Position numbers and translations under genes: made by a program
The notes under the pieces: model-generated
What the model was told of the DNA's origin: nothing
The model's input: only the letters and a program-made list of their open reading frames with translations
The model's database searches: none
In this document: in pieces, positions 9,349 through 17,116 of the stretch
Layout of the letters: every line of letters begins with the position of its first letter
Position numbering within the stretch: the first letter of the stretch is position 1
From: Defluviitaleaceae bacterium
Lineage (GTDB): Bacteria > Bacillota > Clostridia > Lachnospirales > WQUN01
Direction of reading: 5' to 3'
Assembly: GCA_009781725.1 (NCBI GenBank)
Contig: WQVF01000006.1
Span: 1-64,000, forward strand
Length of the DNA stretch: 64,000 nt

Positions 9349-9470
9349 AAGTCGGTTTTGATGACGTTGATAAAAGCGATTTCCGGTTTTAATGGTGGCG
9401 ATAAAGGCTTAGTCCGTATATCCACCAACGCCTCTTCCAGTGATTTTTCCGTCTATTACCGCTATGTGCA
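9349..9470 (-). pseudogene. decayed 3' fragment of a galE-like gene
   Basis: On the minus strand, 9452-9414 reads TEKSLEEAL then V-D-I. This matches TEKSLEEAL-G-D-M of intact galE (16157-16119). The DNA is 31/39 identical and several differences are synonymous third-base changes, as expected of diverged coding sequence. Upstream codons are TAA and TAG, so nothing is translated. The remaining 5' part is missing; a palindromic repeat begins at 9471. The C-terminal frame runs on to a stop next to the kinase gene. The short match makes this likely rather than certain. Confidence 0.6.
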
Positions 9471-9574
9471 TATAGCGAATTAATTCGAAATCAGTCCTGA
9501 CCGAGCTGAAAATGCGTTGAATCGTTCGCGATTTTCGGCTCGGTCAAGACTGTTTCTCATTTAACTCGCTATAT
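9471..9574. repeat. palindromic repeat family A, copy 1 (104 bp)
   Basis: It starts TATAGCGAATTAATTCGAAA and ends in TTTAACTCGCTATA, so the ends are near-perfect inverted repeats. GACCGAGC...GCTCGGTC pairs inside. Copy 2 (27090-27193) has the same 104-bp length and the same ends. It looks like a MITE or large REP-type element with no coding capacity. Confidence 0.85.
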
Positions 9575-9973
9575 ATAACATCACAAAAATACCAAATTAT
9601 ACATGTGCGCATATGTAGCTTGCACAACAACATGCACAGAGGCATTATTCACTACATAATTCGGTCATAGCCCACAAGCCACTATTTCATTGAATTATAT
9701 GGGCACACCAACTAGTCATTGAAAATAGCTATTAATGTTGCATTATGTCAAATATACCAAAAAATCAACATGCACATTGTCGAATATGCCATATTCCTCA
9801 ATACATATTGACTTATAAAAAAAAAAAACCACTACAATTACACAAACAACGGAATGTATAAACGCATTAATATATAGGTTCAGAACAATTATGTCCTCGT
9901 TTGCCGATTGCCATGATTTTCATCCCAGCTGTAAATCGGTCAAATAAATTTCTACAAATAGGAGGTGAAAATA
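9575..9973 (+). other. AT-rich 399-bp leader of the RiPP island
   Basis: This stretch has no convincing gene and is much richer in A+T than the sequence to its left. It contains the candidate promoter at 9808-9838, a 12-A run, and an 18-codon ORF at 9891 without a ribosome binding site. It ends with the AGGAGGTG site of the precursor peptide. The composition change marks the beginning of the island. Confidence 0.7.
9808..9838 (+). promoter_or_regulatory. candidate promoter of the RiPP precursor
   Basis: TTGACT (9808-9813) and TACAAT (9833-9838) match the sigma-A -35 and -10 boxes, spaced 19 bp, slightly longer than the ideal 17. The spacer is a run of A. It lies 136 bp upstream of the precursor start. 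Confidence 0.5.
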
Positions 9974-10063
9974 ATGACACGTAAATGGATTAAGCCAGGA
10001 TTCAAGAAATACAGTAATCGTTGGCTTTGTTGGAGCAAGCAGTCTCCAGGTGGTGGTGTCTAG
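9974..10063 (+). CDS. 29-residue RiPP precursor peptide with PqqA-like leader
   Basis: A 29-residue peptide preceded by a perfect AGGAGGTG site at 9960-9967 with six-base spacing. The N-terminal half is basic and holds W5-I-K7-P8-G-F10, which resembles the W-x-K-P-x-[F/Y] leader motif of PqqA, the peptide bound by PqqD. The C-terminal half has W17-L-C19-W20-S-K22 followed by Q-S-P-G-G-G-V. Downstream come two SPASM radical SAM enzymes and a PqqD-like protein, which is the usual company of such peptides. Trp, Cys and Lys are known targets of radical SAM cross-linking. That it is a substrate is inferred from context; too short for standard gene callers. Confidence 0.8.
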   Translation: MTRKWIKPGFKKYSNRWLCWSKQSPGGGV

Positions 10064-10327
10064 TAATAATGCATCAAAAAAATGCAAGTTAGATTGAGGA
10101 CCTGTGGCCAACGCCTACAACGCTGCATGAAAATAACGGTTTTGTAGTTTATAGCGTATCTCACGATGTAGCTATGGTGGTCGTGAAGAGAGCCTCTAAG
10201 AACTGCATTCCTGATGGTGTTGGCCCCAGATTCTAGCCATAATGTTTCTTTATGTAAGTTCCGTCCTAATTGCTTTGTAAAGGGGCATTTTGTAATTTAA
10301 TGTTTTTAGCATGAGGAGCTGAGTAAT
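10064..10327 (+). other. 264-bp spacer between precursor and first radical SAM gene
   Basis: No intact gene is supported. One frame (10069-10236) is open for 55 codons except for a TAG at 10090, and reads protein-like with no ribosome binding site for the second part. A weak promoter-like pair, TTGCTT and TAATTT with a 17-bp spacer, lies near 10268-10296. The spacer may lower expression of enzymes relative to precursor. I saw no clear terminator hairpin. Confidence 0.45.
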
Positions 10328-11455
10328 ATGTTCACAGGACCACTACAAGTAGACTTTGATATAACATTGAAATGCATGTATAGGTGTAAACACTGCAATG
10401 TGGCAGCAGGAGACGCTCTAAATGATGAAATGACTTTTGAGCAAATAAAAGAAGTTCTTAATCAACTAGATGATGAGGGCGTTAGTGATGTTTCGATAAC
10501 AGGTGGCGAACCACTGCTACGGAAAGATTGTCTTGATATTTTAGAGTATGCTTCGACAAAGCGTGGGTTTTTCTTGACATTGAATACAAACGGCCTATTG
10601 CTTACTCCAGACATAATAAAATTTTTTGAGGAAAAGTGTCCTGATATACATGTATGTGTAAGTCTTGATGGATACACGCCAGAAACATATAGCATATTGA
10701 GACAAAGAAGAGTTGATGCGGACGATATATTATCAGATGAGTTCAATACGGTAGTACATGCTCTTAGGTTACTGGTGCGGAGCAAACTTAAGTGCAGTGT
10801 AAACTACACTATTACCAAAGCAACTTTGCCTTATATCTATGATACATATGATTTTATTAAGAGAATAGGCATTAAATCAATTTTAGCAATAAAGTTTTTC
10901 CCATATGGCTACGGGAGACAAGGCAGAGATGTACTTGAGTTAGACTATAACTTATGGTCTGATTTTTTAATGAATCTCACAGTTAAAAAAACCACTGACT
11001 TACATTATAGAGGAATCCAAGTTTCAGTGACATGCCCATGGGAAATGTATTTACCTTTGTTAGATAATGGGTTTACACGTGATGATATTAATGACCTTTA
11101 TAATTACAACTCACCACTTGAGAGTGAGTTATATAGAAGATTTCGCTCCTTGGGGTGTCACGCCGGTGTCACGAGTTGCGCCATCTCACCAAATGGTGAC
11201 CTTTATCCTTGTGGAACAATATCGGCAAAATTCCCGCCTTTCATATGTGGAAATCTGAAAACCGAAAGTCTTCATAAAATATGGAATCACTCACCTGTGC
11301 TCAAAAACCTAAGAAGCCTAGATATTTCGGAATTAAAAGGTAACTGCTCTAGATGTCGCTTGTCAAAGCTCTGTGGAGGTGGGTGCAGAGCGCGAGCTTA
11401 TGTAGAATATGGGGATTTATGTGCCAAAGATTACTTGTGTCCTATAGTTGACTAA
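10328..11455 (+). CDS. radical SAM/SPASM peptide-modifying enzyme 1
   Basis: This 375-residue enzyme has the radical SAM cluster motif C16-M-Y-R-C20-K-H-C23 near the N-terminus, SITGGEPLLR for SAM binding, and a C-terminal SPASM domain. The SPASM cysteines appear as GCHAGVTSCAISPNGDLYPCG (about residues 277-297), then CSRCRLSKLCGGGCRARAY and a final CAKDYLCP. Such enzymes carry two auxiliary 4Fe-4S clusters and modify ribosomal peptides, usually by forming C-C, C-O or C-S cross-links. The ribosome site is GAGGAG. It overlaps or abuts the PqqD-like gene, forming an operon. Closest functional models are PqqE and other SPASM maturases. The exact chemistry is unknown. Confidence 0.93.
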   Translation: MFTGPLQVDFDITLKCMYRCKHCNVAAGDALNDEMTFEQIKEVLNQLDDEGVSDVSITGGEPLLRKDCLDILEYASTKRGFFLTLNTNGLLLTPDIIKFFEEKCPDIHVCVSLDGYTPETYSILRQRRVDADDILSDEFNTVVHALRLLVRSKLKCSVNYTITKATLPYIYDTYDFIKRIGIKSILAIKFFPYGYGRQGRDVLELDYNLWSDFLMNLTVKKTTDLHYRGIQVSVTCPWEMYLPLLDNGFTRDDINDLYNYNSPLESELYRRFRSLGCHAGVTSCAISPNGDLYPCGTISAKFPPFICGNLKTESLHKIWNHSPVLKNLRSLDISELKGNCSRCRLSKLCGGGCRARAYVEYGDLCAKDYLCPIVD

Positions 11456-11468
11456 GGAGATGAAAAAT

Positions 11469-11777
11469 ATGTCTATATTCGTGATTTCTGACAATAGTGA
11501 AAGATATAGGGTTCGCAAAGAGGACTCGGGTTGCACTATATTTAGCACACGATGCTATTTGGAAGCAAATGACACGGTTTACGAAGTCTTGCGCTTAATT
11601 TCTGAAAAAGGCGTTAAAGGCTGTATTGACGAATTATATTCACTTTATCCAGATGAGTCTGATGAAATAACTAACGATTTGATTGAGCTGGCTGAAAATT
11701 TCACCCAAGAGGGTGTTTTCCTTGAGTTATCTAAGGAGCTAAAAACAGCTTTATATGCAGGAGAATGTGAATGTTGA
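11469..11777 (+). CDS. PqqD-like RiPP recognition element protein
   Basis: This 102-residue protein has the PqqD-type winged-helix pattern: an N-terminal beta region (YRVRKEDSGCTIFSTRCYLEAN), a helix TVYEVLRLISEKG, then IDELYSLYP and a helix pair ending EEGVFLEL-like (TQEGVFLELSKE). PqqD proteins bind the leader peptide and deliver it to the radical SAM enzyme. The ATG at 11469 is chosen because AAGGAG at 11453-11458 is well spaced for it; an upstream TTG at 11448 would overlap the previous gene. The stop overlaps the start of radical SAM gene 2 (ATGTTGA), implying translational coupling. Sequence similarity to PqqD is by pattern only. Confidence 0.75.
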   Translation: MSIFVISDNSERYRVRKEDSGCTIFSTRCYLEANDTVYEVLRLISEKGVKGCIDELYSLYPDESDEITNDLIELAENFTQEGVFLELSKELKTALYAGECEC

Positions 11778-12907
11778 TTCCAAATCAATGCTATATTGAA
11801 CTCAATCAAAAGTGTAACCTTACGTGCGCGCATTGCTTTGCAAACGGTTCACCAGATGCATCTCCTGAGCTAACATATGAAGATGTAGTCAGTATCTATA
11901 AGCAACTTGAAAAACTTCCTCCTGTTTATGTAAACTTATCCGGCGGTGAGCCTCTATTAAACAATGATTTCTTTAAAATTGTCGAATTTGCTGCGAATTA
12001 TCCGTATGCAACATGTATCTTAACCAATGGGATTGGATGGGATAAAAATACGATTGATGAGCTGGCGGACAGGGTTCCCAATAAAAATGTAAGAATACAG
12101 ATTAGTATGGATGGCCCTTACGAAGTAATGGCAAAACAGCGGAATATAAGCAAAGAGCAGTATGATAAAATAATAGATAATGCCAAATATTTCAATGAAT
12201 GTGGATTTTCCGTTTCTGCGTTAACTGTAATAGACAAAGTAACTGCTCCACATGCAATAACAACTGCTCATAAAATGTTAGAAGATAATATCTTTCGTGC
12301 AGTGCAACTTGTACCTCTTTTTCTTACAGGAAGAGCCCTTGAGAATTTAGAAATGCTTGAAGATTTTTGGGAAAGTTGGTCCGAAATCGTAGTAAGAGTA
12401 ACAAAGATTATTAAGCATAATCGGTGGGGCAATCTAAGCAATCGCATAAACATCGGTTTTTTTACACTTTATGAGCTCTTTGTTCCTCTAGAAGACAATG
12501 ACATGATTGATGATGTTCTTAATGTATGGGGGCTTGATATAGAAAACCTTAGCAACTTTCGACACCAAATCAGGCGTCCGTTTTACTGTGAGTGTGGGCA
12601 AAGCGAGTTAACAATTTCATCTGAGATGAAATTGTTCCCATGTGTAGCATCTATAAGAACAGGTTTAACATGTGGAAGCTTGCGAAAGTCTGCAATTGAA
12701 GATATATGGAAGAATAGTACGGTTCTTAATTATTTTAGGGAAGATGCGGTTTCAGTTCGCTTAAATGAACCATGTGTGAGTTGCAGGCTCAAGGATTTTT
12801 GTGGTGGAGGCTGCCGCTTGGTTCCGTTGTCCATGAATGGAGATATTAATGGGCTTGATATCCGGTGTCCATATGTAATAAGGTTTATTAATAGCCAAAA
12901 TAATTAG
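11771..12907 (+). CDS. radical SAM/SPASM peptide-modifying enzyme 2
   Basis: A 378-residue enzyme with C15-N-L-T-C19-A-H-C22, the motif VNLSGGEPLLNND, and a SPASM domain. The latter shows CECGQSELTISSEMKLFPC, then CGSLRKSAIEDIW, CVSCRLKDFCGGGCRLV and RCPY. It is related to enzyme 1 but clearly divergent in the middle. The start overlaps the end of the PqqD-like gene by 7 bp. Two different SPASM enzymes served by one PqqD-like protein suggest two successive modifications of the same precursor, or one enzyme acting on a second target not visible here. Confidence 0.93.
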   Translation: MLIPNQCYIELNQKCNLTCAHCFANGSPDASPELTYEDVVSIYKQLEKLPPVYVNLSGGEPLLNNDFFKIVEFAANYPYATCILTNGIGWDKNTIDELADRVPNKNVRIQISMDGPYEVMAKQRNISKEQYDKIIDNAKYFNECGFSVSALTVIDKVTAPHAITTAHKMLEDNIFRAVQLVPLFLTGRALENLEMLEDFWESWSEIVVRVTKIIKHNRWGNLSNRINIGFFTLYELFVPLEDNDMIDDVLNVWGLDIENLSNFRHQIRRPFYCECGQSELTISSEMKLFPCVASIRTGLTCGSLRKSAIEDIWKNSTVLNYFREDAVSVRLNEPCVSCRLKDFCGGGCRLVPLSMNGDINGLDIRCPYVIRFINSQNN

Positions 12908-13009
12908 CCTAATCAAATACAACTCATTTTAATGTTTATAATTGCTGCAATTATCGGACTCTTTTCCCGCAATACGTCAACTACAGGTCTCTATTTAAGG
13001 TGGTATTTT

Positions 13010-13717
13010 GTGGACATTAATTATGTAGATGGCAATTGTATTACGGAGCAAAGTATGGTTGTAGAAATTATGCTTGGCTTATGTTTGCCAAAAGCAGTTT
13101 ATATCTCAGATGAAAGCAGACGAACATGTGAGTGCATTATTTCTGAATGTATCGAGTTACTACGTTCACATTACTGCATCGACGCTTTTCATCCATCACG
13201 TATTATTATTCATTTCACTATGGATGAAAAGTTTCTTAAACTTAAGGCACCAATATTTGGAGCATCATGTTGTGTGGATAACCATCTGACTATTGTAATC
13301 GTATCTGGTATCCAAATGAGCTTGTTTCGAAGAGTTTTTATGCATGAGTATATACATATATGTAGGCTGAGCTTACGTAACATCATTACTCAAGCTGCGT
13401 ACTTAGAGCATATTAAGTGTTCGTTATCGGTCTTGTATGAAGAGATTGTAGCTATTTCATTTGAAAAATACCTGTTGAATTGCTCATGGAAAGAAGTATC
13501 AAACATTAGTTATAATAAAATTTGGGAGCAGTGGGATAGTTATGGCCTCTATAAATTATACAACAACGCTAATTACCTAAAGAAATTAGACTCCCCCTCA
13601 AAGATAGTTTACTTTGCGAATTATATTGCCAAAAGCTTCGTAAAAGAAGTCGACTTACTAAAGCTCTTTAACATGAATCATCTTGAAGGTCTCAGCTATC
13701 TTTACAAAAAGGCATAA
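13010..13717 (+). CDS. HExxH putative metallopeptidase of the RiPP island
   Basis: This 235-residue protein, not recognised as a named family, has the zinc motif H112-E-Y-I-H116. About 28 residues further there is LYEEIVAISFE, where Glu144 or Glu145 could be the third zinc ligand, as in gluzincins. There is no signal peptide from the chosen start. GTG at 13010 is preferred because AAGGTGG sits six bases upstream; the frame is open back to an ATG at 12932 with no ribosome site and an odd hydrophobic extension. Lying between the maturases and the exporter, it is a good candidate for leader removal. It could equally be a self-protection peptidase. Activity is inferred from the motif alone. Confidence 0.65.
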   Translation: MDINYVDGNCITEQSMVVEIMLGLCLPKAVYISDESRRTCECIISECIELLRSHYCIDAFHPSRIIIHFTMDEKFLKLKAPIFGASCCVDNHLTIVIVSGIQMSLFRRVFMHEYIHICRLSLRNIITQAAYLEHIKCSLSVLYEEIVAISFEKYLLNCSWKEVSNISYNKIWEQWDSYGLYKLYNNANYLKKLDSPSKIVYFANYIAKSFVKEVDLLKLFNMNHLEGLSYLYKKA

Positions 13718-13750
13718 CCGTTGCAATTGGAAATAGGAAGGGGCAAAGTC

Positions 13751-14917
13751 ATGTCTAGACTCCGCTTATTCATTATCGCAAATAAAGCTGTAACTGGCCT
13801 ATTAAGCGCGTTGTTTAATGGTATCTGTACTGCCTATTTAATTAGCAAGGGATTTGACTTGTTCGCAATTTCAAAGTATTTTAGTTTGTCTTTAATTATC
13901 TCACCACTCCTAAGAATTCCATTAGGCTATTTGGCAGATAGGGTTGGGCGAAAAAAAGTTTATAGCTGTGGTCTACTATTGCGAGCAATGCAGGGATTTA
14001 TACTTATTGCGGGACAAAGTATGTTTTCGCTTTATATGGCTGCTATTGCAGAGGCTGCCTATAGTGCATTAATTAGCGGCTCACTGGAAGCATGGCTAAA
14101 AGGCACAGTTCAACAACATGGTATATCAATTAATTACCCACGTTTATTTGGGATAAGCAAATTTGTTGGCTCATTGGTTTCCATAGTGACCATTTTTAGC
14201 ATTGGCTTTTTCCTTGATATTCAGCTTGAAGGGATTATACGAGTAATATCAATTATATACTTATCAGTTTCTATGTGTAATCTTCTAATTTACAAAGATC
14301 AAAAAGGTGAATCAGAGACAATTGCTATTGATATAAGAAGAATTATTTCTGCTGTGGCTAAAAATAAAAAGGTTCATTATTTATGTTTTATATTAACAAC
14401 AGGTTTCATACTCATTTCTGTATATATGCTTTATTTTCAAGCAAAAGCATTGGAAATAGGTGTGCTTGAATCTAGTCTATTGATTTTAGCTTCAATCGGA
14501 GCCCTCGGTAGCGGGATTTCTGCATTTGTCTATTCAAAGATTGGAAAAAAGGTAAATGTACGACAAATTATGCCTTTGTTGTTCATAGGTGTTCTCGCTA
14601 GCTTCATAATCATGAACTTTTCACATAACATAGTTATGCTTGGTGTTGGCAATTTCATGTATGGTATTAGTATGGGGCCTCTTATGCCAATCTTCTATTC
14701 ATGGGCACTTGACTCTATAAGCAACGACTATACCTCAACATTAATTTCATTTATGACAGCAGTTGCAACAGTTGCAGCCGCAGTTGCGACGATTGTCATT
14801 GGTTATCTTATTAATAACATGGGGTTAACATATGCAATTTATTCAGGTATAGTGCTTGGTGCTATAAGCATCACCTTCTTGTTGTATATGAATAAGGTAA
14901 TAAAAACTCAAAAATAA
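13751..14917 (+). CDS. MFS transporter, probable peptide exporter
   Basis: The 388-residue protein has about 12 hydrophobic spans and the MFS motif A, GYLADRVGRKKV, between the second and third spans, with a partial second copy near the middle. The ATG at 13751 follows AGGAAGGGG and is preferred over the upstream TTG at 13721. It probably exports the mature peptide or gives immunity; a single-component MFS pump instead of an ABC exporter suggests a small, cytoplasmically finished product. Codon use is AT-rich like the rest of the island. The substrate is inferred from context. Confidence 0.88.
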   Translation: MSRLRLFIIANKAVTGLLSALFNGICTAYLISKGFDLFAISKYFSLSLIISPLLRIPLGYLADRVGRKKVYSCGLLLRAMQGFILIAGQSMFSLYMAAIAEAAYSALISGSLEAWLKGTVQQHGISINYPRLFGISKFVGSLVSIVTIFSIGFFLDIQLEGIIRVISIIYLSVSMCNLLIYKDQKGESETIAIDIRRIISAVAKNKKVHYLCFILTTGFILISVYMLYFQAKALEIGVLESSLLILASIGALGSGISAFVYSKIGKKVNVRQIMPLLFIGVLASFIIMNFSHNIVMLGVGNFMYGISMGPLMPIFYSWALDSISNDYTSTLISFMTAVATVAAAVATIVIGYLINNMGLTYAIYSGIVLGAISITFLLYMNKVIKTQK

Positions 14918-14977
14918 ACAAATAAGCTAACACAACGCACTATAATTCTAGCACCCAATATAGAGGAGGACGATATT

Positions 14978-15958
14978 GTGACAGAGCATTATGCATTTGT
15001 TGAGGAGAATTACTTTCGAATCAAGAGTTGTGAGCTAGTAAGAAAGAATATTGGCATTTCCTATAAGGTTATTGATTTTTCTGATAATAAATATATATTA
15101 AAAATTAATCCATCTATCCATGAGTCATTAACTGGATTGCAATATTGCGTTGAGGGCATTAGCTCAGAAATCAAAATCATTAAAAGTATTCCAAACAATA
15201 AATGGTTTAATGTTCCTACACCAATTAAAAATAAAGATGGAAACTTCATATCATATTGCCATGATTCTTGCGGGAATTTATGCTCTGCATATTTATTAAA
15301 ATGGATAGATGGCGTAACACTGGAGAATTGTAATGGCGAAATGGATAAAACAATAAAGCAATTCGGTGTCAGCCTTAGCAGACTTCATAACATGATGAGT
15401 GAGGTCAGTGCAAATAAAGACCTCCAAAGACCGATATACAATATAGAGAAGTTTGAAATTATTATTTCTAAACTTCAAAAGGCGATAATTGATAACATTA
15501 TTACCGAAAGTAATTTCCAAATATTTTTGAATACTTTTAGACATGCCAAAGAGATAATAAGGACTTTACATAAAGACAGAAGCACTTATGGTCTCATTCA
15601 CGCTGACCTGCAAGGAAGCAATATAATTATTGGAGAGGAATGTAAAATTGGATTCATTGATTTTACTGCTTCAGGATATGGATTTTACTTGCATGACGTA
15701 GCTGATGCAATTGCTACTATGAACACGGAATCAAGGCCAGCCTTTTTATATGCTTATAATGACAATTGTGAGTATGATGCCCACAGCTTACATGTAATTA
15801 GCACATTTGCTATATTGACATATTTAAATGCATACAGTATGCATTTGAATAACAAAAATATGTCGAGGTGGATATCTGCTAATTCTGACTATCTTGCAAT
15901 ACAAATCTGCCCACGGTATTTGCGCGGAGAGAGTATCTGCTATGATATCCACATTTAG
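14978..15958 (+). CDS. APH/choline-kinase-fold phosphotransferase in the RiPP island
   Basis: This 326-residue protein has a protein-kinase-like (APH) fold. The catalytic loop is H208-A-D210-L-Q-G-S-N215 and the metal-binding Asp is D228 in GFIDFTASG, followed by HDVADAIATM. The N-lobe has YILKINPS, with a Lys where the ATP-binding Lys is expected. The GTG start follows GAGGAGGA. Members phosphorylate small molecules such as aminoglycosides, choline or homoserine. Here it may tailor the peptide or a cofactor, or inactivate the product for immunity. The real substrate is unknown. It is the last gene of the AT-rich island. Confidence 0.8.
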   Translation: MTEHYAFVEENYFRIKSCELVRKNIGISYKVIDFSDNKYILKINPSIHESLTGLQYCVEGISSEIKIIKSIPNNKWFNVPTPIKNKDGNFISYCHDSCGNLCSAYLLKWIDGVTLENCNGEMDKTIKQFGVSLSRLHNMMSEVSANKDLQRPIYNIEKFEIIISKLQKAIIDNIITESNFQIFLNTFRHAKEIIRTLHKDRSTYGLIHADLQGSNIIIGEECKIGFIDFTASGYGFYLHDVADAIATMNTESRPAFLYAYNDNCEYDAHSLHVISTFAILTYLNAYSMHLNNKNMSRWISANSDYLAIQICPRYLRGESICYDIHI

Positions 15959-16079
15959 TTCATAGCAAACAGTTCAGTCAAACACATTCATCATCGAATC
16001 GAGTATAGCTCATATAAAATCCCACAGACTCAAACACAACCGATAATACGATTCCAGTGTTGGTAACTAGCTCAAAGTC

Positions 16080-17093
16080 CTAACCTGTGTAACCATTAGG
16101 ATTATTTGTCTGCCAACGCCACATATCTCCCAAAGCCTCTTCCAAGGATTTTTCTGTCTGCCAATTAAGGAGCTTGGTGGCCTTGGATGGGTCGGCGAAG
16201 CTTACTGGCTGGTCTCCTGGGCGACGGTCAACTACTCTATAGGGTACTTTTACTCCATTGACCTTTTCAAATGCATGTATCATTTCAAATACACTTACGC
16301 CCTTGCCTGTGCCTAGATTAAAGGCATGGGCATTTTTATTTTTCTCGGCGAATTTTATTGCAGCTACATGGCCTGCGGCTAAGTCGGTTACATGGAGATA
16401 GTCCCTTATCCCTGTGCCGTCAGGGGTGTCATAGTCGGCACCGGTAACAGGGAGTTCGGGGAGTTTGCCTGCGGCGGCTTGGGTTATATAGGGCAAGAGA
16501 TTATTGGGGATACCAGCGGGGTCATCTCCTATCAGGCCGCTTTCGTGGGCACCTATGGGATTGAAGTAACGCAGGAGTACGGCTGAGGCATTTTCCTTTG
16601 CTGCCACCCAATCGCTGATTATCTGCTCACACATGTATTTTGTCCAGCCATAGGGGTTTATGCAACCTCTGTTGGAATCTTCGGTTAGAGGCATGGGGTT
16701 ATCGCCGCTGTAAACCGTGGCTGAGGATGAGAATACCATGTGGCGAATATCGTAGTCAGCCATTGTTTTGAGTAGATTCATAGTGGAGCATAGATTATTT
16801 TCGTAATATTCCAGGGGCTTTGCAACGGATTCCCCAACGGCTTTTAACCCTGCAAAGTGGACTATACAGTCTATCTTGTGAGCCTTACATACATTATCAA
16901 GAGCAGGGGCATCCAGTAGGTCCATATCATAGAATGGGAAGTCCACCCCTGTGATTTTCTTGACTCTTTCGACAGCCTTTGGGTGGCTGTTAACAAAGTT
17001 GTCTACTACTACGATTTCATAGCCGTTTTTTATGAGCTCAATACAGGTATGACTGCCTATATATCCTGCTCCGCCTGTAACCAGTACTTTCAT
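16080..17093 (-). CDS. galE: UDP-glucose 4-epimerase
   Basis: GalE interconverts UDP-glucose and UDP-galactose. The NAD-binding motif GGAGYIGSH is at residues 8-16 of the 337-residue protein. SSSATVYSG and the catalytic Y-x3-K in NPYGWTKY are intact, and the C-terminus ends in the usual W-R-W-Q-x-N-N-P-x-G-Y pattern. The Met at 17093 is chosen because TGGAGGC sits correctly upstream; an earlier in-frame ATG gives an atypical eight-residue extension. It lies next to a NahK-like kinase, as in hexosamine/galactose salvage. A decayed copy of its 3' end lies at 9414-9452. Confidence 0.96.
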   Translation of the reverse strand: MKVLVTGGAGYIGSHTCIELIKNGYEIVVVDNFVNSHPKAVERVKKITGVDFPFYDMDLLDAPALDNVCKAHKIDCIVHFAGLKAVGESVAKPLEYYENNLCSTMNLLKTMADYDIRHMVFSSSATVYSGDNPMPLTEDSNRGCINPYGWTKYMCEQIISDWVAAKENASAVLLRYFNPIGAHESGLIGDDPAGIPNNLLPYITQAAAGKLPELPVTGADYDTPDGTGIRDYLHVTDLAAGHVAAIKFAEKNKNAHAFNLGTGKGVSVFEMIHAFEKVNGVKVPYRVVDRRPGDQPVSFADPSKATKLLNWQTEKSLEEALGDMWRWQTNNPNGYTG

Positions 17094-17116
17094 GCTATGC
17101 CTCCATTCTACGCCCA

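Noticed and set aside
9891-9947. 18-codon ORF upstream of the precursor (two Cys)
   Set aside because: No ribosome binding site and no support from neighbouring genes; likely chance.
12932-13009. Upstream ATG extension of the HExxH gene
   Set aside because: No ribosome site at 12932; the GTG at 13010 has AAGGTGG six bases upstream.
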